Shown here in pieces: positions 28,292 through 38,179 of a stretch of 64,000 nt of DNA. The position numbers and the translations under genes are program-made. Each line of letters opens with the position of its first letter. The stretch's first letter is position 1. The stretch is from positions 62,001 through 126,000 of the forward strand of contig NZ_JAPFQN010000010.1 of NCBI RefSeq assembly GCF_026241165.1, given 5' to 3'. Origin of the DNA: Mangrovivirga halotolerans (GTDB lineage: Bacteria > Bacteroidota > Bacteroidia > Cytophagales > Cyclobacteriaceae). Below the pieces are notes generated by a model. That model had not been told where the DNA came from. It did no database searches and saw only the letters and a list, made by a program, of their open reading frames with translations.

Positions 28292-29464
28292 CTAATTTAA
28301 ATATACTTTAAACATTGCTCCTTCATTTGGCTTGCTTTCGACTTCGATTTTTCCACCGTGGGTATCTAAGATCGATTTAACAATATACATTCCCACTCCT
28401 TTACCTTCAATATGGGTATGAAGCCTTTTAAACAGACCGAACATTTTATCGCCAAATTTTTCTGAGTTGAAACCCAGTCCATTATCTTTTACAGTTAAGC
28501 ACGTTCTTCCGTTATTTTCACTTGTTTGAACCTCTACCTTTAATGGGATCTCAGGATTTCTATATTTTATGGCGTTGGTAAGCAAATTTTGCATAATGCT
28601 TTTTAAGTGGAGAGGGGGATATTTAATTTCCGGGCAATTTGAAAAATCCTCTGTAATTGTAGCATTTGAATTTTTAATTTGCTCTTCTATCGTTTCTTTT
28701 ATTTCTTCAAATAGTTCGTCGAATTTGATAAGCTCTTTATCATTATTGAGGGTAGTTTTAAAAGTAATTACATCGTTAAGTGAAAATACTGTACTATGTA
28801 ATTGTGTGATGTTTTTCTTCAACTTATCAAATAGCTCCTTATTATCCTCATCTTTAAAAGACTCTTCATTAATCATGTCTTTAAGGATATTAATATTGGT
28901 GATTGGAGCTTTAAGGTCATGTGCAGCTACATAGGCGAATTCTTCCAGTTCTTTATTTTTTAATTCAACTTGCTTTGAATGAGCTTCAACTTTTTTCATT
29001 TCAGATTTAAGGGCATCATTCAATTCTGCCAGTTTCTTTTCAGCTAATATGTGATCAGTGATATCTTGTATAAATACATGTATTACCGGCTTATTCCCCA
29101 ACATAAATTTGCATGGTGTGGCCTTAGCATAAAATACAGACCCATCTTTTCTCTTAAAACTGGTTTCAACACTGAGTTTATTCTCCTTATGCATTCGATC
29201 TAAAATCTCATTAGAATGAACGAGTTCTTCTTCAGTATGTAAATCAAAAACTGTTTTTTCCAGTAATTCTTCTTGCTTGTATCCGAATTCCTCCAAGGCA
29301 CTATTGTTTATATCAATTATGTTCATTTCCATATCATGAACAATAGTTGGTATGGGAGAGTGTTTAAATATTTGTTTGTAAATATCTCCTTTAACATCAA
29401 TAGCTTTGAAGTTGTTATAGGATTTTGAAGAAGGGCGATCTTTTCTGGTTCTTAAATTTTCCAT
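28292..29464 (-). CDS. PAS-domain sensor histidine kinase
   Basis: 390 residues, no membrane helices. A PAS/PAC domain spans about 28-140 (IPTIVHDMEMNIIDINNSAL, SFKRKDGSVFYAKATP), a short coiled coil about 140-175, the H-box FAYVAAHDLKAPITN with His182, and the ATPase with LLTNAIKYRN and GVGMYIVKSI. Cytoplasmic kinase that probably senses a redox, light or small-molecule cue through PAS. Its cognate receiver is encoded 7 bp downstream. Confidence 0.9.
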   Translation of the reverse strand: MENLRTRKDRPSSKSYNNFKAIDVKGDIYKQIFKHSPIPTIVHDMEMNIIDINNSALEEFGYKQEELLEKTVFDLHTEEELVHSNEILDRMHKENKLSVETSFKRKDGSVFYAKATPCKFMLGNKPVIHVFIQDITDHILAEKKLAELNDALKSEMKKVEAHSKQVELKNKELEEFAYVAAHDLKAPITNINILKDMINEESFKDEDNKELFDKLKKNITQLHSTVFSLNDVITFKTTLNNDKELIKFDELFEEIKETIEEQIKNSNATITEDFSNCPEIKYPPLHLKSIMQNLLTNAIKYRNPEIPLKVEVQTSENNGRTCLTVKDNGLGFNSEKFGDKMFGLFKRLHTHIEGKGVGMYIVKSILDTHGGKIEVESKPNEGAMFKVYLN

Positions 29465-29721
29465 AGCCTAATTTTTAAATAATAATGTTTGGTCTGCTGG
29501 TTTTAGCGAGTTGCTAAGTAATAATAACGGTCTATTTTAGCCTTTATTACAAGTAAGGAATGAGCTGTTTGTTATGGTAATGCCTGTTTTGGTATACTTA
29601 AAATAGGTAATTTTTGATCAACAGAAAAGATATTTGCTGCCTAATAGGTATTTATCTTTTTATCCTGATGCTGGGTCTAATTAAAATGATATTTGAATTC
29701 TATGTAGTTGAGATTTGGTTC

Positions 29722-30138
29722 TTAGATTATTTGAATAATAAATCCTAGTATCCCAATAATAAGGCAAAGTGGAGAAAAGAATTTAGTATCCCTTTTTCCG
29801 AAATCAGTATCTTTTAGCTTCTTAAAAAATCCAACATATTTAAAATCTCCTATTGCTCTCAGGATAAATATAGATGGAATGATCCAGCCTCCATATTTCA
29901 TCACCCACCCAGGAATCTGATGGTTAATTATACCTGATTTAAATATATAGAACATTGCAAAAAAGATCAGGCCAATACCAACAATAGCACTGTCTGCTTT
30001 CTTAGGATTTAATATTCTTTCCCCATTTTCTTTGGTTGGTAGAGATTGGGCAAATCCAAATTCGCCACCGATTACCCAATTAAGGTGAATAAGGCCCAGA
30101 ATAAGAAAAATAAAACTTAATATCAGTGATGTAGTCAT
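29722..30138 (-). CDS. DUF3995 membrane protein
   Basis: 138 residues with four hydrophobic helices (about 3-24, 48-66, 78-97, 118-138). The N-terminus LGLIHLNWVIGG and the central KADSAIVGIGL and IPSIFILRAIGDFKYVGFF elements fit DUF3995, a four-helix integral membrane family of unknown function. Monocistronic. Confidence 0.78.
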   Translation of the reverse strand: MTTSLILSFIFLILGLIHLNWVIGGEFGFAQSLPTKENGERILNPKKADSAIVGIGLIFFAMFYIFKSGIINHQIPGWVMKYGGWIIPSIFILRAIGDFKYVGFFKKLKDTDFGKRDTKFFSPLCLIIGILGFIIQII

Positions 30139-30286
30139 GGTTGTTCGTTGATTTCCTTCGCTAAAGTTATGTTATTTTTCAAAGTTAGTCAATAGACTAA
30201 TTTTAAATAGGGACATAACCATGGGTATCCCAATTTCTAAAATGGAGATGGGCTGCTTTTCTATAATACCTACTTTGAAAGTGATA

Positions 30287-30634
30287 CTATTTTTGTTCCT
30301 TTCTCTGAAGTTTCAAGTTGGCTAATTCTTTATGAAAGAAAATACCAGGAGCCAAAACGAAATGAGAAATCATTATTACATTAAATAGTATATCGGTTGT
30401 ATCATAGGATGTCATTATCAAACCTTTTACCAGTTGATAGGCAACCACAATGAGAATATTTAATTTTGAATGATTCCAAAAAGTAGTTATAGTCACTACA
30501 AGAAATATAACATTCTTAAACGTATATTCCAGATTGAAAAAGATATCACCACCGTAAAATTCAAAATAGGTGATTATTTCGAGGATAATGGTCAGGGTTA
30601 AACAAAGGTGTAGTAAAAAGTTCTTTCGTGTCAT
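30287..30634 (-). CDS. Small membrane protein of unknown function
   Basis: 115 residues with about four hydrophobic helices (7-25, 38-55, 59-75, 83-100) and a basic C-terminus (LANLKLQRKEQK). No family recognised. Stands alone between DUF3995 and the PH-domain membrane protein. Confidence 0.6.
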   Translation of the reverse strand: MTRKNFLLHLCLTLTIILEIITYFEFYGGDIFFNLEYTFKNVIFLVVTITTFWNHSKLNILIVVAYQLVKGLIMTSYDTTDILFNVIMISHFVLAPGIFFHKELANLKLQRKEQK

Positions 30635-30678
30635 TTTACTGCGTAGTTCAATGCAAAGTATTTTTAATATTTAGAGTG

Positions 30679-31851
30679 TTAATCATTTGTAACCACTAAC
30701 CAGGGTATATTGAGATTTCCTTTTTTGAAGTTAACAGTAACTTGTTCACCTATATTTACTTTACTATAAAGCTTTTTATCAACACTTATTTCTTCAATTT
30801 CTTTTTGAGGCCCCCAGGATGAAAGTTCTAAATAATGTGTGGTACTTCGACCTGAACTAATTCTTTTGTTTAGAATTTTAGCCGTATAAATTTTAGCCTG
30901 TGAGTTGTCATAATAGCAATTATATTGAATAACTACCCCGATACTGTAAGCGAAAAGAAATAAGGTCAGACAGGCAATTGTTATAAAGTTTGTTTTATCC
31001 TTAATTGTGATTTGTTTCTGCTTATTTAATAGCAAGATCAAGAAAATGACAGTGATTAAAAATGTGGGCAGCCACACATTAGAAAAATCGAAAATATTAA
31101 AATCTAAAATTGCCCTGAGCATTATTCCCAGAGGTGGAAATATGAAAGAGTAAATGACAGAAGGGTATGCACTTCCTTTTTTTTCATCTATATGAATTAA
31201 CCCATTGGATAATTTAACTGCTATTAATCCTGTAATCGGTATAAGTATTCCAGCCAAAATAGCAAATTGATATGGCGTTGGATAGAAAATAATCCAGAAT
31301 GATGATAATCCAGCTAGCCAATTAATTACTCTTGAAGTTTTTCTTGCCTTTTGAAGCCTATCTTCTCTTATTTCCAGAGATTCTCCATAGGTTTCATTAC
31401 TTAGTATATCCTGTTCTTCTTCAAATGTATTGACTTTATCAAGATCAGGGAATCTAAGTGAGAACCAAAACAATATTTCACCATATCCGCCAGTGTATTT
31501 ACTTATTTTAATCCGTTTTTTATTTTTTGACTTAGGTTCGACAAAAATATATTGTTCATTTACCGTATAGCCTTTGACTTCATCAATGGTCAGGATTCTT
31601 TTATAAAAGGTGCTTATGTAAATAATTCTATCATTCTGAATTAATAGCTTTCCCTTATATGTTTCAGCCAATCCATAGATGATTAATACTATCATGGCAA
31701 TTGAAACAGGAATAATAATCCAGGATGCATTAGGTGAAAAATTTTCCTCTTGAAAGGGAAGGGATAATACCCAGCCAAATAATCCAAGCAATACTGGTGA
31801 AAACAGATAAATAAATATTGCCCATCCTTTCGCTATTTTATATTCCTTCAT
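30679..31851 (-). CDS. Membrane protein with PH-like domain
   Basis: 390 residues. Two helices (about 10-30, 42-62) precede a short PH-like segment (GKLLIQNDRIIYISTFYKR, ILTIDEVKGYTV), typical of bacterial PH membrane proteins. Four to five more helices follow (about 175-315), and a C-terminal all-beta region (about 325-390: SSGRSTTHYLELSSWG, GEQVTVNFKKGNLNIPWLV) that may be an OB-like fold. It starts 5 bp after the glycan-binding/Hint gene ends, so they are probably co-transcribed. No function is known. Confidence 0.65.
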   Translation of the reverse strand: MKEYKIAKGWAIFIYLFSPVLLGLFGWVLSLPFQEENFSPNASWIIIPVSIAMIVLIIYGLAETYKGKLLIQNDRIIYISTFYKRILTIDEVKGYTVNEQYIFVEPKSKNKKRIKISKYTGGYGEILFWFSLRFPDLDKVNTFEEEQDILSNETYGESLEIREDRLQKARKTSRVINWLAGLSSFWIIFYPTPYQFAILAGILIPITGLIAVKLSNGLIHIDEKKGSAYPSVIYSFIFPPLGIMLRAILDFNIFDFSNVWLPTFLITVIFLILLLNKQKQITIKDKTNFITIACLTLFLFAYSIGVVIQYNCYYDNSQAKIYTAKILNKRISSGRSTTHYLELSSWGPQKEIEEISVDKKLYSKVNIGEQVTVNFKKGNLNIPWLVVTND

Positions 31852-31856
31852 TGATA

Positions 31857-33080
31857 TTACTGATTATTACTGTCACCATTTAATTCTTCAACACCTACTA
31901 CCAATCCGTTTGCAATGAAGTTGTTGCCAGTACTTAATTTGGAGATTGTATAAGTTTCCTGTTCTCCCTGCTCAAATTTTAAACTGATCAATCTTTCAAA
32001 ACCATCGGGGGTTATAAATAAGTCACCTGGAACGATGGTTTTAATATTCTCAAATCCCTTGTATTGACTGGATTGACTTGGCAAAAAAGAGGCCCAACCT
32101 TTGTTTTGAATCATAAATGGATGATCCAGTGTAGCGGTGATTTTTAATCCGCTTTCAAATTGATATGTTATCATTCTGTGATGAATAACATTCTCCAGTT
32201 TTTCAATTCTTGCTGATGTAACATCCCTAGTTTCCAGGTTCATTTGAGCTACTAAATCACCAACCTTAAGATCCTGAATGTTTTTTATAGAATTGTCTGC
32301 CATTTGAATTTTGGTATCACGAGCAAAACAATGAACATCAATACCATCAAAAAATATCTCTGAGATCACTACATCATCATATTTTTCACCTTTATATACA
32401 TCGGCTATTTCAAACTTTAATTCCCAGTCCGGTGTGCTATCAGGGACATCCCATCCATTGCCTATCGGATCAAATTCAAATGTTTGAATTCCACGGATAT
32501 CTCTTAGATTTAAAATCGCAAAAGGCTGGTTGTTCAGGTAAACCTTTAGTTTTTTGACTCTTGAATTATTTATCCATGCAGACTGACTTTTGACATATCC
32601 GTTAACCACTTTAATTTCGGTGATACGAGGGGCTTTAGCTGCAAATGTATAGGTTAAATATTCACCAATTCCATTTCCTGGAGCACCTTCTACCCAGGCA
32701 TATTTAAAGTTGAGGTCATGGGCGTTTTGAGGCTCATAGCTATTATCGCCCTGGGATTTAAGATAACTGGAAGCAGTAACCTTTTTAGGTCCACCTCCAC
32801 AATACCAGCTACAAGCCATGCCTTCGATATCCCAATAGCTTTCTATTGTTTCGTCAATCTTATCGAGAACATCCTTCTCTTCCTGGCTTAAACTTTCATA
32901 ATCAATACCGTTAGATAATTTCTTCGATATTTTTAAATATGCATTATAATTATCATTGAATGCTTTTTCGTCTTCAACACTAAATTCTAATAGTTCAACT
33001 GATGATGGATCTAATTCCCTTACCTGAGAAAAGGCAAATTGGGATAAAAATATTAGTGCGATTAAAAAGTTTAGTTTCAT
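31857..33080 (-). CDS. Secreted NADase-type glycan-binding domain fused to a Hint domain
   Basis: 407 residues. A signal peptide (about 1-19) leads to a helical region with a Cys pair (C90, C94), then a galactose-binding-like module (about 100-248) with the features of the NADase-type glycan-binding domain: YEPQNAHDLNFKYAWVEGAP, GNGIGEYLTYTF, VVNGYVKSQSAWINNSRVKK. Directly after it comes a Hint (hedgehog/intein) domain: Cys251 in CFARDTKIQMADNSIKNIQD as the first residue, LKVGDLV, the block B motif TLDH (317-320), and NNFIANGLVVG near the end. The terminal His-Asn for splicing is missing, so cleavage rather than splicing is expected. It is co-oriented with a PH-type membrane protein 5 bp downstream. 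Confidence 0.82.
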   Translation of the reverse strand: MKLNFLIALIFLSQFAFSQVRELDPSSVELLEFSVEDEKAFNDNYNAYLKISKKLSNGIDYESLSQEEKDVLDKIDETIESYWDIEGMACSWYCGGGPKKVTASSYLKSQGDNSYEPQNAHDLNFKYAWVEGAPGNGIGEYLTYTFAAKAPRITEIKVVNGYVKSQSAWINNSRVKKLKVYLNNQPFAILNLRDIRGIQTFEFDPIGNGWDVPDSTPDWELKFEIADVYKGEKYDDVVISEIFFDGIDVHCFARDTKIQMADNSIKNIQDLKVGDLVAQMNLETRDVTSARIEKLENVIHHRMITYQFESGLKITATLDHPFMIQNKGWASFLPSQSSQYKGFENIKTIVPGDLFITPDGFERLISLKFEQGEQETYTISKLSTGNNFIANGLVVGVEELNGDSNNQ

Positions 33081-33368
33081 TTCAGGAATTGGTTTTAGTT
33101 GAATCGACAGTATAAAGTTGATAATTGACTCTTAATATATTAATCTATTGTTAAAAAAATCGAATGATTAGCTAAGCAAAAAATCTTTAGTTTTTAATAC
33201 GCTAATTTCCCACTAAGTAACCGATGTGTTCTTGTAATTCAAAATGAATGTGTTGAAAGGTATAAAAAGCGATAAATGACCATTAAAGATGCGGTTTCTC
33301 ACTTTCTTTAACGTGATGATTCAAATTACTTTTGCTTAGTTTTTTTTAAGGGAGCAAGGCAATTCTTT

Positions 33369-34253
33369 TTACAGTTTTTCCGTATTTAATAGAATATTTT
33401 TTACTGCTTCAAGTGAATGATACTTCTCATAGCTACCATCAGGATGAACTATCAAATGCATTGGAATTCCCTGGAAATTAAAGGATCTGCTGGTCAATTG
33501 TTGGTCCGTAGAAATCAGTTGTAAACCGGATGGATTATTTTGATTGATATAACGGAGCCACTTGTCCTTATTGGTATCGAAGGAAATATCAATAAATAGA
33601 ATTTCATTGTTGTTTTTGTACTGCTGCTTCAATTTTTGTAATTGAGATTTCTCCTGCATACAGGGAGCACACCAGGTAGCCCAAAAAGTTATCAGGTGAG
33701 TTGTTTTTGGTATTTCAGCAATATTTATTTGATGGTTATTTTTATCAATCAGCAGATGATCTGGCAACTTATTGTCATCTTCTTTATTGAATTCCCATAA
33801 GGTCGTTGCATTTAATAAATCTCCATTTTCATCATATTTAAAGCCATCATTCACCAAAATTAGTGGTTGAGAAAAGAGAAAGAAGATAAATATGCAAGTA
33901 ATACCCGTCCAGGCAATCAACCTGAAATTAAATGGTATTTCAGTACGAGAGACAATTAAAGCAAGTATTCCAACTCCAATTAGATAGAGAATAAAAGGGA
34001 AATAGGCGAAATTAAATGGTTTGAATAAAATAAAAGGCAGAAATAAGAAAGGAAGGTACTTTATTGGTGTTTTCCTGTTTATTCTTCCACTAATAAATAT
34101 ACTGATGATTGTAATCAGTATTGGTATCCATTTTAAGGTATTAGATTCATAAATTCTCAACGGGTTTAAAAAAAGAAACAAGTAAAACATTAAACCCATG
34201 ATAATAGTGGAAATGACAATTCCGGAAATTATTTTTATTGCTGGTTTCTTCAT
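33369..34253 (-). CDS. Membrane protein with C-terminal thioredoxin (TlpA-like) domain
   Basis: 294 residues. Five hydrophobic helices occupy about 5-30, 41-56, 66-80, 83-101 and 112-133. A TlpA/ResA-like thioredoxin domain follows (about 160-290) with the redox pair WCAPC (Cys195, Cys198) in LITFWATWCAPCMQEKS, the SFDTNKDKW helix and cis-Pro in FQGIPMHLIVHPDG. The domain probably faces the periplasm and reduces or oxidises envelope disulfides. Single gene; the partner is unknown. Confidence 0.85.
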   Translation of the reverse strand: MKKPAIKIISGIVISTIIMGLMFYLFLFLNPLRIYESNTLKWIPILITIISIFISGRINRKTPIKYLPFLFLPFILFKPFNFAYFPFILYLIGVGILALIVSRTEIPFNFRLIAWTGITCIFIFFLFSQPLILVNDGFKYDENGDLLNATTLWEFNKEDDNKLPDHLLIDKNNHQINIAEIPKTTHLITFWATWCAPCMQEKSQLQKLKQQYKNNNEILFIDISFDTNKDKWLRYINQNNPSGLQLISTDQQLTSRSFNFQGIPMHLIVHPDGSYEKYHSLEAVKNILLNTEKL

Positions 34254-34400
34254 TTTTTTGAATTATTAAATACAAGTAAGCCTGATTAAAAAGAAGACGA
34301 TATTTGAATAGGAATCGCCTTCATTTTTTCTGTTTAATAAAGGGAATGGTTGATCTATAGATCCTAAATATTATTATTCCGATAAAGTACTAATTGTTAT

Positions 34401-35648
34401 TCATAGCAAATTTTTTTTACGAATGAGAAAAATAGCACCCATAGTGATCAATAAGTATCCAATTATTAACAAAGTGATTATAAAAGGCATATTTCGCTCC
34501 ATTACTACTCGATCAGCAATTCCTGCTTCCCGGAACATCCATTCATCAGCAAGAACGGATGCATAACTATAGTTTCCTGTTTCGAAAATTATAATACCAT
34601 CGCCGGTAAGCAAATCTATTCGAGCTGCTGAATTGATGGCATCATTGCCGCTTCCATCGTGACCAATAATTTTTGAATCTGTATAGTCCTGACTATATAA
34701 ATGAGGACCTAATCCATATATCCCGATATCATGCCTAAAGCTTTCGGCTTCAGTCATTATTTTAATCGTGGAATCCGACAGAACCTGATTCCCTTTCAGC
34801 TGGGCAATCATAAACTTCGCAATGTCAGAGGTTGAAGTCATAAGTGAACTAGCCGCTTTGGCTGTAAACCTGTTCATTGGTCTGGTGGGTCCATCATTCC
34901 GGTAAACAGGAACTAAACCTATTTTGGTGCTATCACTCAAAATGTAACTTGAATGAGTCATTTCAAGAGGATTAAACACTTGTTCCTGCATGAATTTCTG
35001 AAAAGAACCTTTGCTTATTTCTTCAATGAGCAATTGAAGTAAAGCATAACCGGCACCTGAGTACATATATTGACTTCCCGGTTCGTAACCTACCCTGGCT
35101 TTACCTTCGGCATAAGATCCGGCATCGGCTGCTTTTGTCAGTGACTCCTCCAATGTTTGCATGTTTTCATCTTTGGTGAAACCATTATATCCTAAGCCAT
35201 CATCCAATCCGGCAGAATGCGAAAGTAGTCTTCTAACCGTAACTTTATTATTGTCATATTCACCGGGAGGGAGGTGCCAACGGGTGAGGTAATTGTCAAT
35301 TGGTTCGTCCAGATCTATTTGACCATTTTCGACAAGTTTCATGACTCCTACTGATGTAACCCACTTGCTTACAGAGGCGACGGGAAAAGCCGAATTCTGA
35401 TCAATATTATGCCCTTCAATGTCATAAAAGTATTCTTCTACTACTACACCGTCTTCTATCAAGGCCATGGCAAGGTTTCCAACATATTCATTTGCAACTT
35501 TATCTTTTGCTGCTTCAATAAACCCTTGAGGAGAATTGTCTAAAGTGATCGGTTTTAATAGAAAGCCATTAATAAACCCGAACCCAATAAAAGCGGACCA
35601 TAGTAATACAGATAGAATTATCAGTGTAATTCTTTTGGTTAATCTCAT
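34401..35648 (-). CDS. Membrane-anchored serine hydrolase, beta-lactamase class C-like
   Basis: 415 residues: N-terminal helix (about 7-30), catalytic domain with SVSK (92-95), a Tyr motif YSG in YMYSGAGYALLQL (the usual YxN Asn is Gly), HDGSG in the third position, and a C-terminal membrane helix (about 390-410) followed by RKKNLL. Two anchors with the active domain outside is a known arrangement for this family. Likely a periplasmic esterase or peptidase. It is followed 33 bp later by a MotA/TolQ-like gene on the same strand. Confidence 0.83.
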   Translation of the reverse strand: MRLTKRITLIILSVLLWSAFIGFGFINGFLLKPITLDNSPQGFIEAAKDKVANEYVGNLAMALIEDGVVVEEYFYDIEGHNIDQNSAFPVASVSKWVTSVGVMKLVENGQIDLDEPIDNYLTRWHLPPGEYDNNKVTVRRLLSHSAGLDDGLGYNGFTKDENMQTLEESLTKAADAGSYAEGKARVGYEPGSQYMYSGAGYALLQLLIEEISKGSFQKFMQEQVFNPLEMTHSSYILSDSTKIGLVPVYRNDGPTRPMNRFTAKAASSLMTSTSDIAKFMIAQLKGNQVLSDSTIKIMTEAESFRHDIGIYGLGPHLYSQDYTDSKIIGHDGSGNDAINSAARIDLLTGDGIIIFETGNYSYASVLADEWMFREAGIADRVVMERNMPFIITLLIIGYLLITMGAIFLIRKKNLL

Positions 35649-35681
35649 GTTTGATGTTTTTTGGTTAAGATGCTGGCGGCA

Positions 35682-36104
35682 TCAATTTATTTTATAATGA
35701 GGCTTTAACCAGTTAAGCATTATGGTAAAAGCCCTGCTAACCAAAAATATAAAACAACCAAGCAGGGTAGGGAGGATAGTTTGCTTGAAACCACCGGCCA
35801 TTTGATGAGCTTTAAGACCACCGATTTCTTCCATTTGATCCAGGATTTCGATCATTTGTAACAGTGGGCCAAATACACCCAAAACAAGGGCGAACAATCC
35901 AATCGAATTAATTAATGTGATCGATTTTTCTAGCTTTGGGCTCTTCTTTTTAAAATGATAAATGCCACGGCCAATCAAAATCAAGGTTATTATTAGACAA
36001 ATGAGAAGAATAGACATAATAATAATTCCGCCATCCTGCATTCTCTCAAAAACGATAGAGAAAAAACTAACCTGATCCTCACTTTGATTAAATGCTAATG
36101 CCAT
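35682..36104 (-). CDS. MotA/TolQ/ExbB-like membrane protein
   Basis: 140 residues from the ATG at 36102-36104; two earlier in-frame starts (TTG 36170, ATG 36140) add only a charged leader. Three hydrophobic helices: about 25-46, 65-88 and 108-130. The second half (LINSIGLFALVLGVFGPLLQ and FKQTILPTLLGCFIFLVSRAF) matches the conserved Gly/Pro/Thr pattern of the MotA/TolQ/ExbB proton channel family. No ExbD/TolR partner is next to it. It is divergent from a LytS/LytTR pair, which may regulate it. The family is likely; the role is unknown. Confidence 0.7.
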   Translation of the reverse strand: MALAFNQSEDQVSFFSIVFERMQDGGIIIMSILLICLIITLILIGRGIYHFKKKSPKLEKSITLINSIGLFALVLGVFGPLLQMIEILDQMEEIGGLKAHQMAGGFKQTILPTLLGCFIFLVSRAFTIMLNWLKPHYKIN

Positions 36105-36311
36105 GTTTATATTTTTGATTATGCCCAAATATATTCTCATTTTTACCTTGAATTTTTTATTTGAGACCAACTGCCGATTTACAACAGCATTAAACTATTT
36201 TGCTAATATGAAGGTAACAACCATAATTTACTTTGTTATATATCGCTTTAAATCTGTTGTTCGTCGCAGAAAGATAAATAATTTCGAAATTATGCAGATA
36301 TTGTGGTTTAT

Positions 36312-37385
36312 ATGAGCATTCGCTACTTTTTATATCAATTTTTTCAGAAAATACTGCTTCATTCCTTATTCTGGATTATTGTCTATATATTTTTTAGCTA
36401 CTGCTTTGAAGAACCAACAGGTATTCCAAAAGATCTGAACAGATTTTCGGTCTTTTTAATGCCCGTAACCATCGGTACAACCTATACTATTATCTATTAT
36501 TTGATACCTAAATTTCTTTTGAAAAAAAGATATTTCGTTTTTGGTATTTATAGTTTTTATACGTTGATTTTATCTGCGTATGCGATCATACTTTCAATAT
36601 TTTACGGACTTATTTTTCTAACTGGTCAGGCTGAAAGGGTAGTTTCTTTAAACAGAAGTCTGGTTTTTACATTACTGGCAGTTTATATGGTTGTATTTTT
36701 TGTAACTGCTTTCAGATTATTGAAGTATAATTATTCGGCTATTGCTCAAACAAAAGAATTAGAAAATAAATTCCTCTTATCCCAGCTCAAATTAAAAGAG
36801 CAGGAATTGAAATACCTGAAACTACAGATTCATCCACATTTTTTATTTAATACGCTAAACACAATGTATGGGTATGCATTGAAAAAGTCTGAAGAAACTC
36901 CTGAAATGATTCTTAAATTGTCTAATCTGCTTGATTACCTTCTTTACCAGGTAGATAAGCCTATGGTTAGTTTATCGAGTGAAATTGCTCATATAAAAGA
37001 TTATATTGATCTGGAGAGAATCAGGTTTAGCGATACATTAGAAGTGGAGCTGGATATCGATAATTATGATTACGATATAGATGTTGCACCTATGTTATTA
37101 ATCCCTTTTGTAGAAAACAGTTTCAAACATGGTGATATCGTAGATAACAAACTCATGATTTTTATGAGATTAAATGTAGGTCCGGAAGAAATGAACTTTA
37201 AAGTCAAAAACTCTGTTATAGAGGTTGATCCGGATATAAAAGAGAATGGCATCGGACTCTGGAATATTAGAAAGAGGCTGGATTTACTATATCCGGATTC
37301 TTATAAACTCTCAATCAAGGCAGAGAAAAATTGTTTTGAAGTTGAGCTCAAGCTGAATCACGCTAAAGTAAACTATGATGAGTAA
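36312..37385 (+). CDS. LytS/YehU-type sensor histidine kinase
   Basis: 357 residues from ATG 36312 (a GTG at 36303 would add three). Four helices fill about 10-138, then a coiled coil (KELENKFLLSQLKLKEQELK), then the His_kinase domain with His174 in LKLQIHPHFLFNTLNTMYGY, and an ATPase with LLIPFVENSFKHG and NGIGLWNIRKRLDLLY. The stop codon lies within the start region of the LytTR regulator gene (11-bp overlap), so the pair is translationally coupled. Bacteroidota use such pairs for envelope or nutrient signals; the signal is not visible here. Confidence 0.92.
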   Translation: MSIRYFLYQFFQKILLHSLFWIIVYIFFSYCFEEPTGIPKDLNRFSVFLMPVTIGTTYTIIYYLIPKFLLKKRYFVFGIYSFYTLILSAYAIILSIFYGLIFLTGQAERVVSLNRSLVFTLLAVYMVVFFVTAFRLLKYNYSAIAQTKELENKFLLSQLKLKEQELKYLKLQIHPHFLFNTLNTMYGYALKKSEETPEMILKLSNLLDYLLYQVDKPMVSLSSEIAHIKDYIDLERIRFSDTLEVELDIDNYDYDIDVAPMLLIPFVENSFKHGDIVDNKLMIFMRLNVGPEEMNFKVKNSVIEVDPDIKENGIGLWNIRKRLDLLYPDSYKLSIKAEKNCFEVELKLNHAKVNYDE

Positions 37386-38094
37386 ACAAATATCATGTAT
37401 TATAGTGGATGACGAACCAACTGCCAGGGAAATACTGCTCAAACATCTTTCTCAAATAGAACGCATTAATGTAATTGGTTCATGTAGTAATGCGGTGGAT
37501 GCCTTCAATTTGATCAACACTCACCAGATAGATTTGATTTTTCTGGATATCAATATGCCGAAAATCTCCGGATTGTCTTTTGCTAAATCCATTAATAAAG
37601 ACATCAAAATCATTTTTACTACTGCGTATAGAGAATATGCGATTGATGGTTTTGATCTTCAGGCAGTTGATTACTTATTAAAACCGATATCTTTTGAGCG
37701 ACTATTAAAGGCGGTAAGTCTATATACCGATGTGTATCAAAAGGAAAATAAACCTCAAATGAAAACCGAGGAAGTTTCCAATGATTTTATTTTTGTGAAA
37801 GCCGACCGTAAGATGGTAAAAGTTAACTTTTCAGAAATAGTTTATATTGAAAGCATCGGTGATTATTTAAAAATACATACCCTTGACGATACAATAGTTA
37901 TCCGTGATACGATGGGTAATATTGAAGCCAAGTTGCCAGAGAAGGATTTCATTCGAATTCACCGCTCATTCATCACGTCAGTAAAATTTATTCGATCATA
38001 TACCAGTGAATCAGTGGAGGCAGGTGATAAGTCTCTTCCTATTGGTAGAAGCTATAAATCGACGGCATTGAAGAGCCTTGAAAGTGTTGGGTAA
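37375..38094 (+). CDS. LytTR-family response regulator
   Basis: 239 residues: receiver about 5-120 (DDE at 12-14, phospho-Asp58 in LIFLDINMPK, YLLKPI) and LytTR DNA-binding domain about 135-238 (FIFVKADRKMVKVNFSEIVY, FIRIHRSFITSVKFI). Overlaps the kinase gene by 11 bp (or 8 bp if the second ATG at 37378 is used). Targets are not evident; the closest candidate is the divergent MotA/TolQ-like gene. Confidence 0.93.
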   Translation: MMSKQISCIIVDDEPTAREILLKHLSQIERINVIGSCSNAVDAFNLINTHQIDLIFLDINMPKISGLSFAKSINKDIKIIFTTAYREYAIDGFDLQAVDYLLKPISFERLLKAVSLYTDVYQKENKPQMKTEEVSNDFIFVKADRKMVKVNFSEIVYIESIGDYLKIHTLDDTIVIRDTMGNIEAKLPEKDFIRIHRSFITSVKFIRSYTSESVEAGDKSLPIGRSYKSTALKSLESVG

Positions 38095-38179
38095 GATTAG
38101 GAGAACATGCATATCATTTGTCGCATGATCAATTAGCCTTGGTATTAATTTAATCTTAGTGAATTATTCAAAGATTTGA

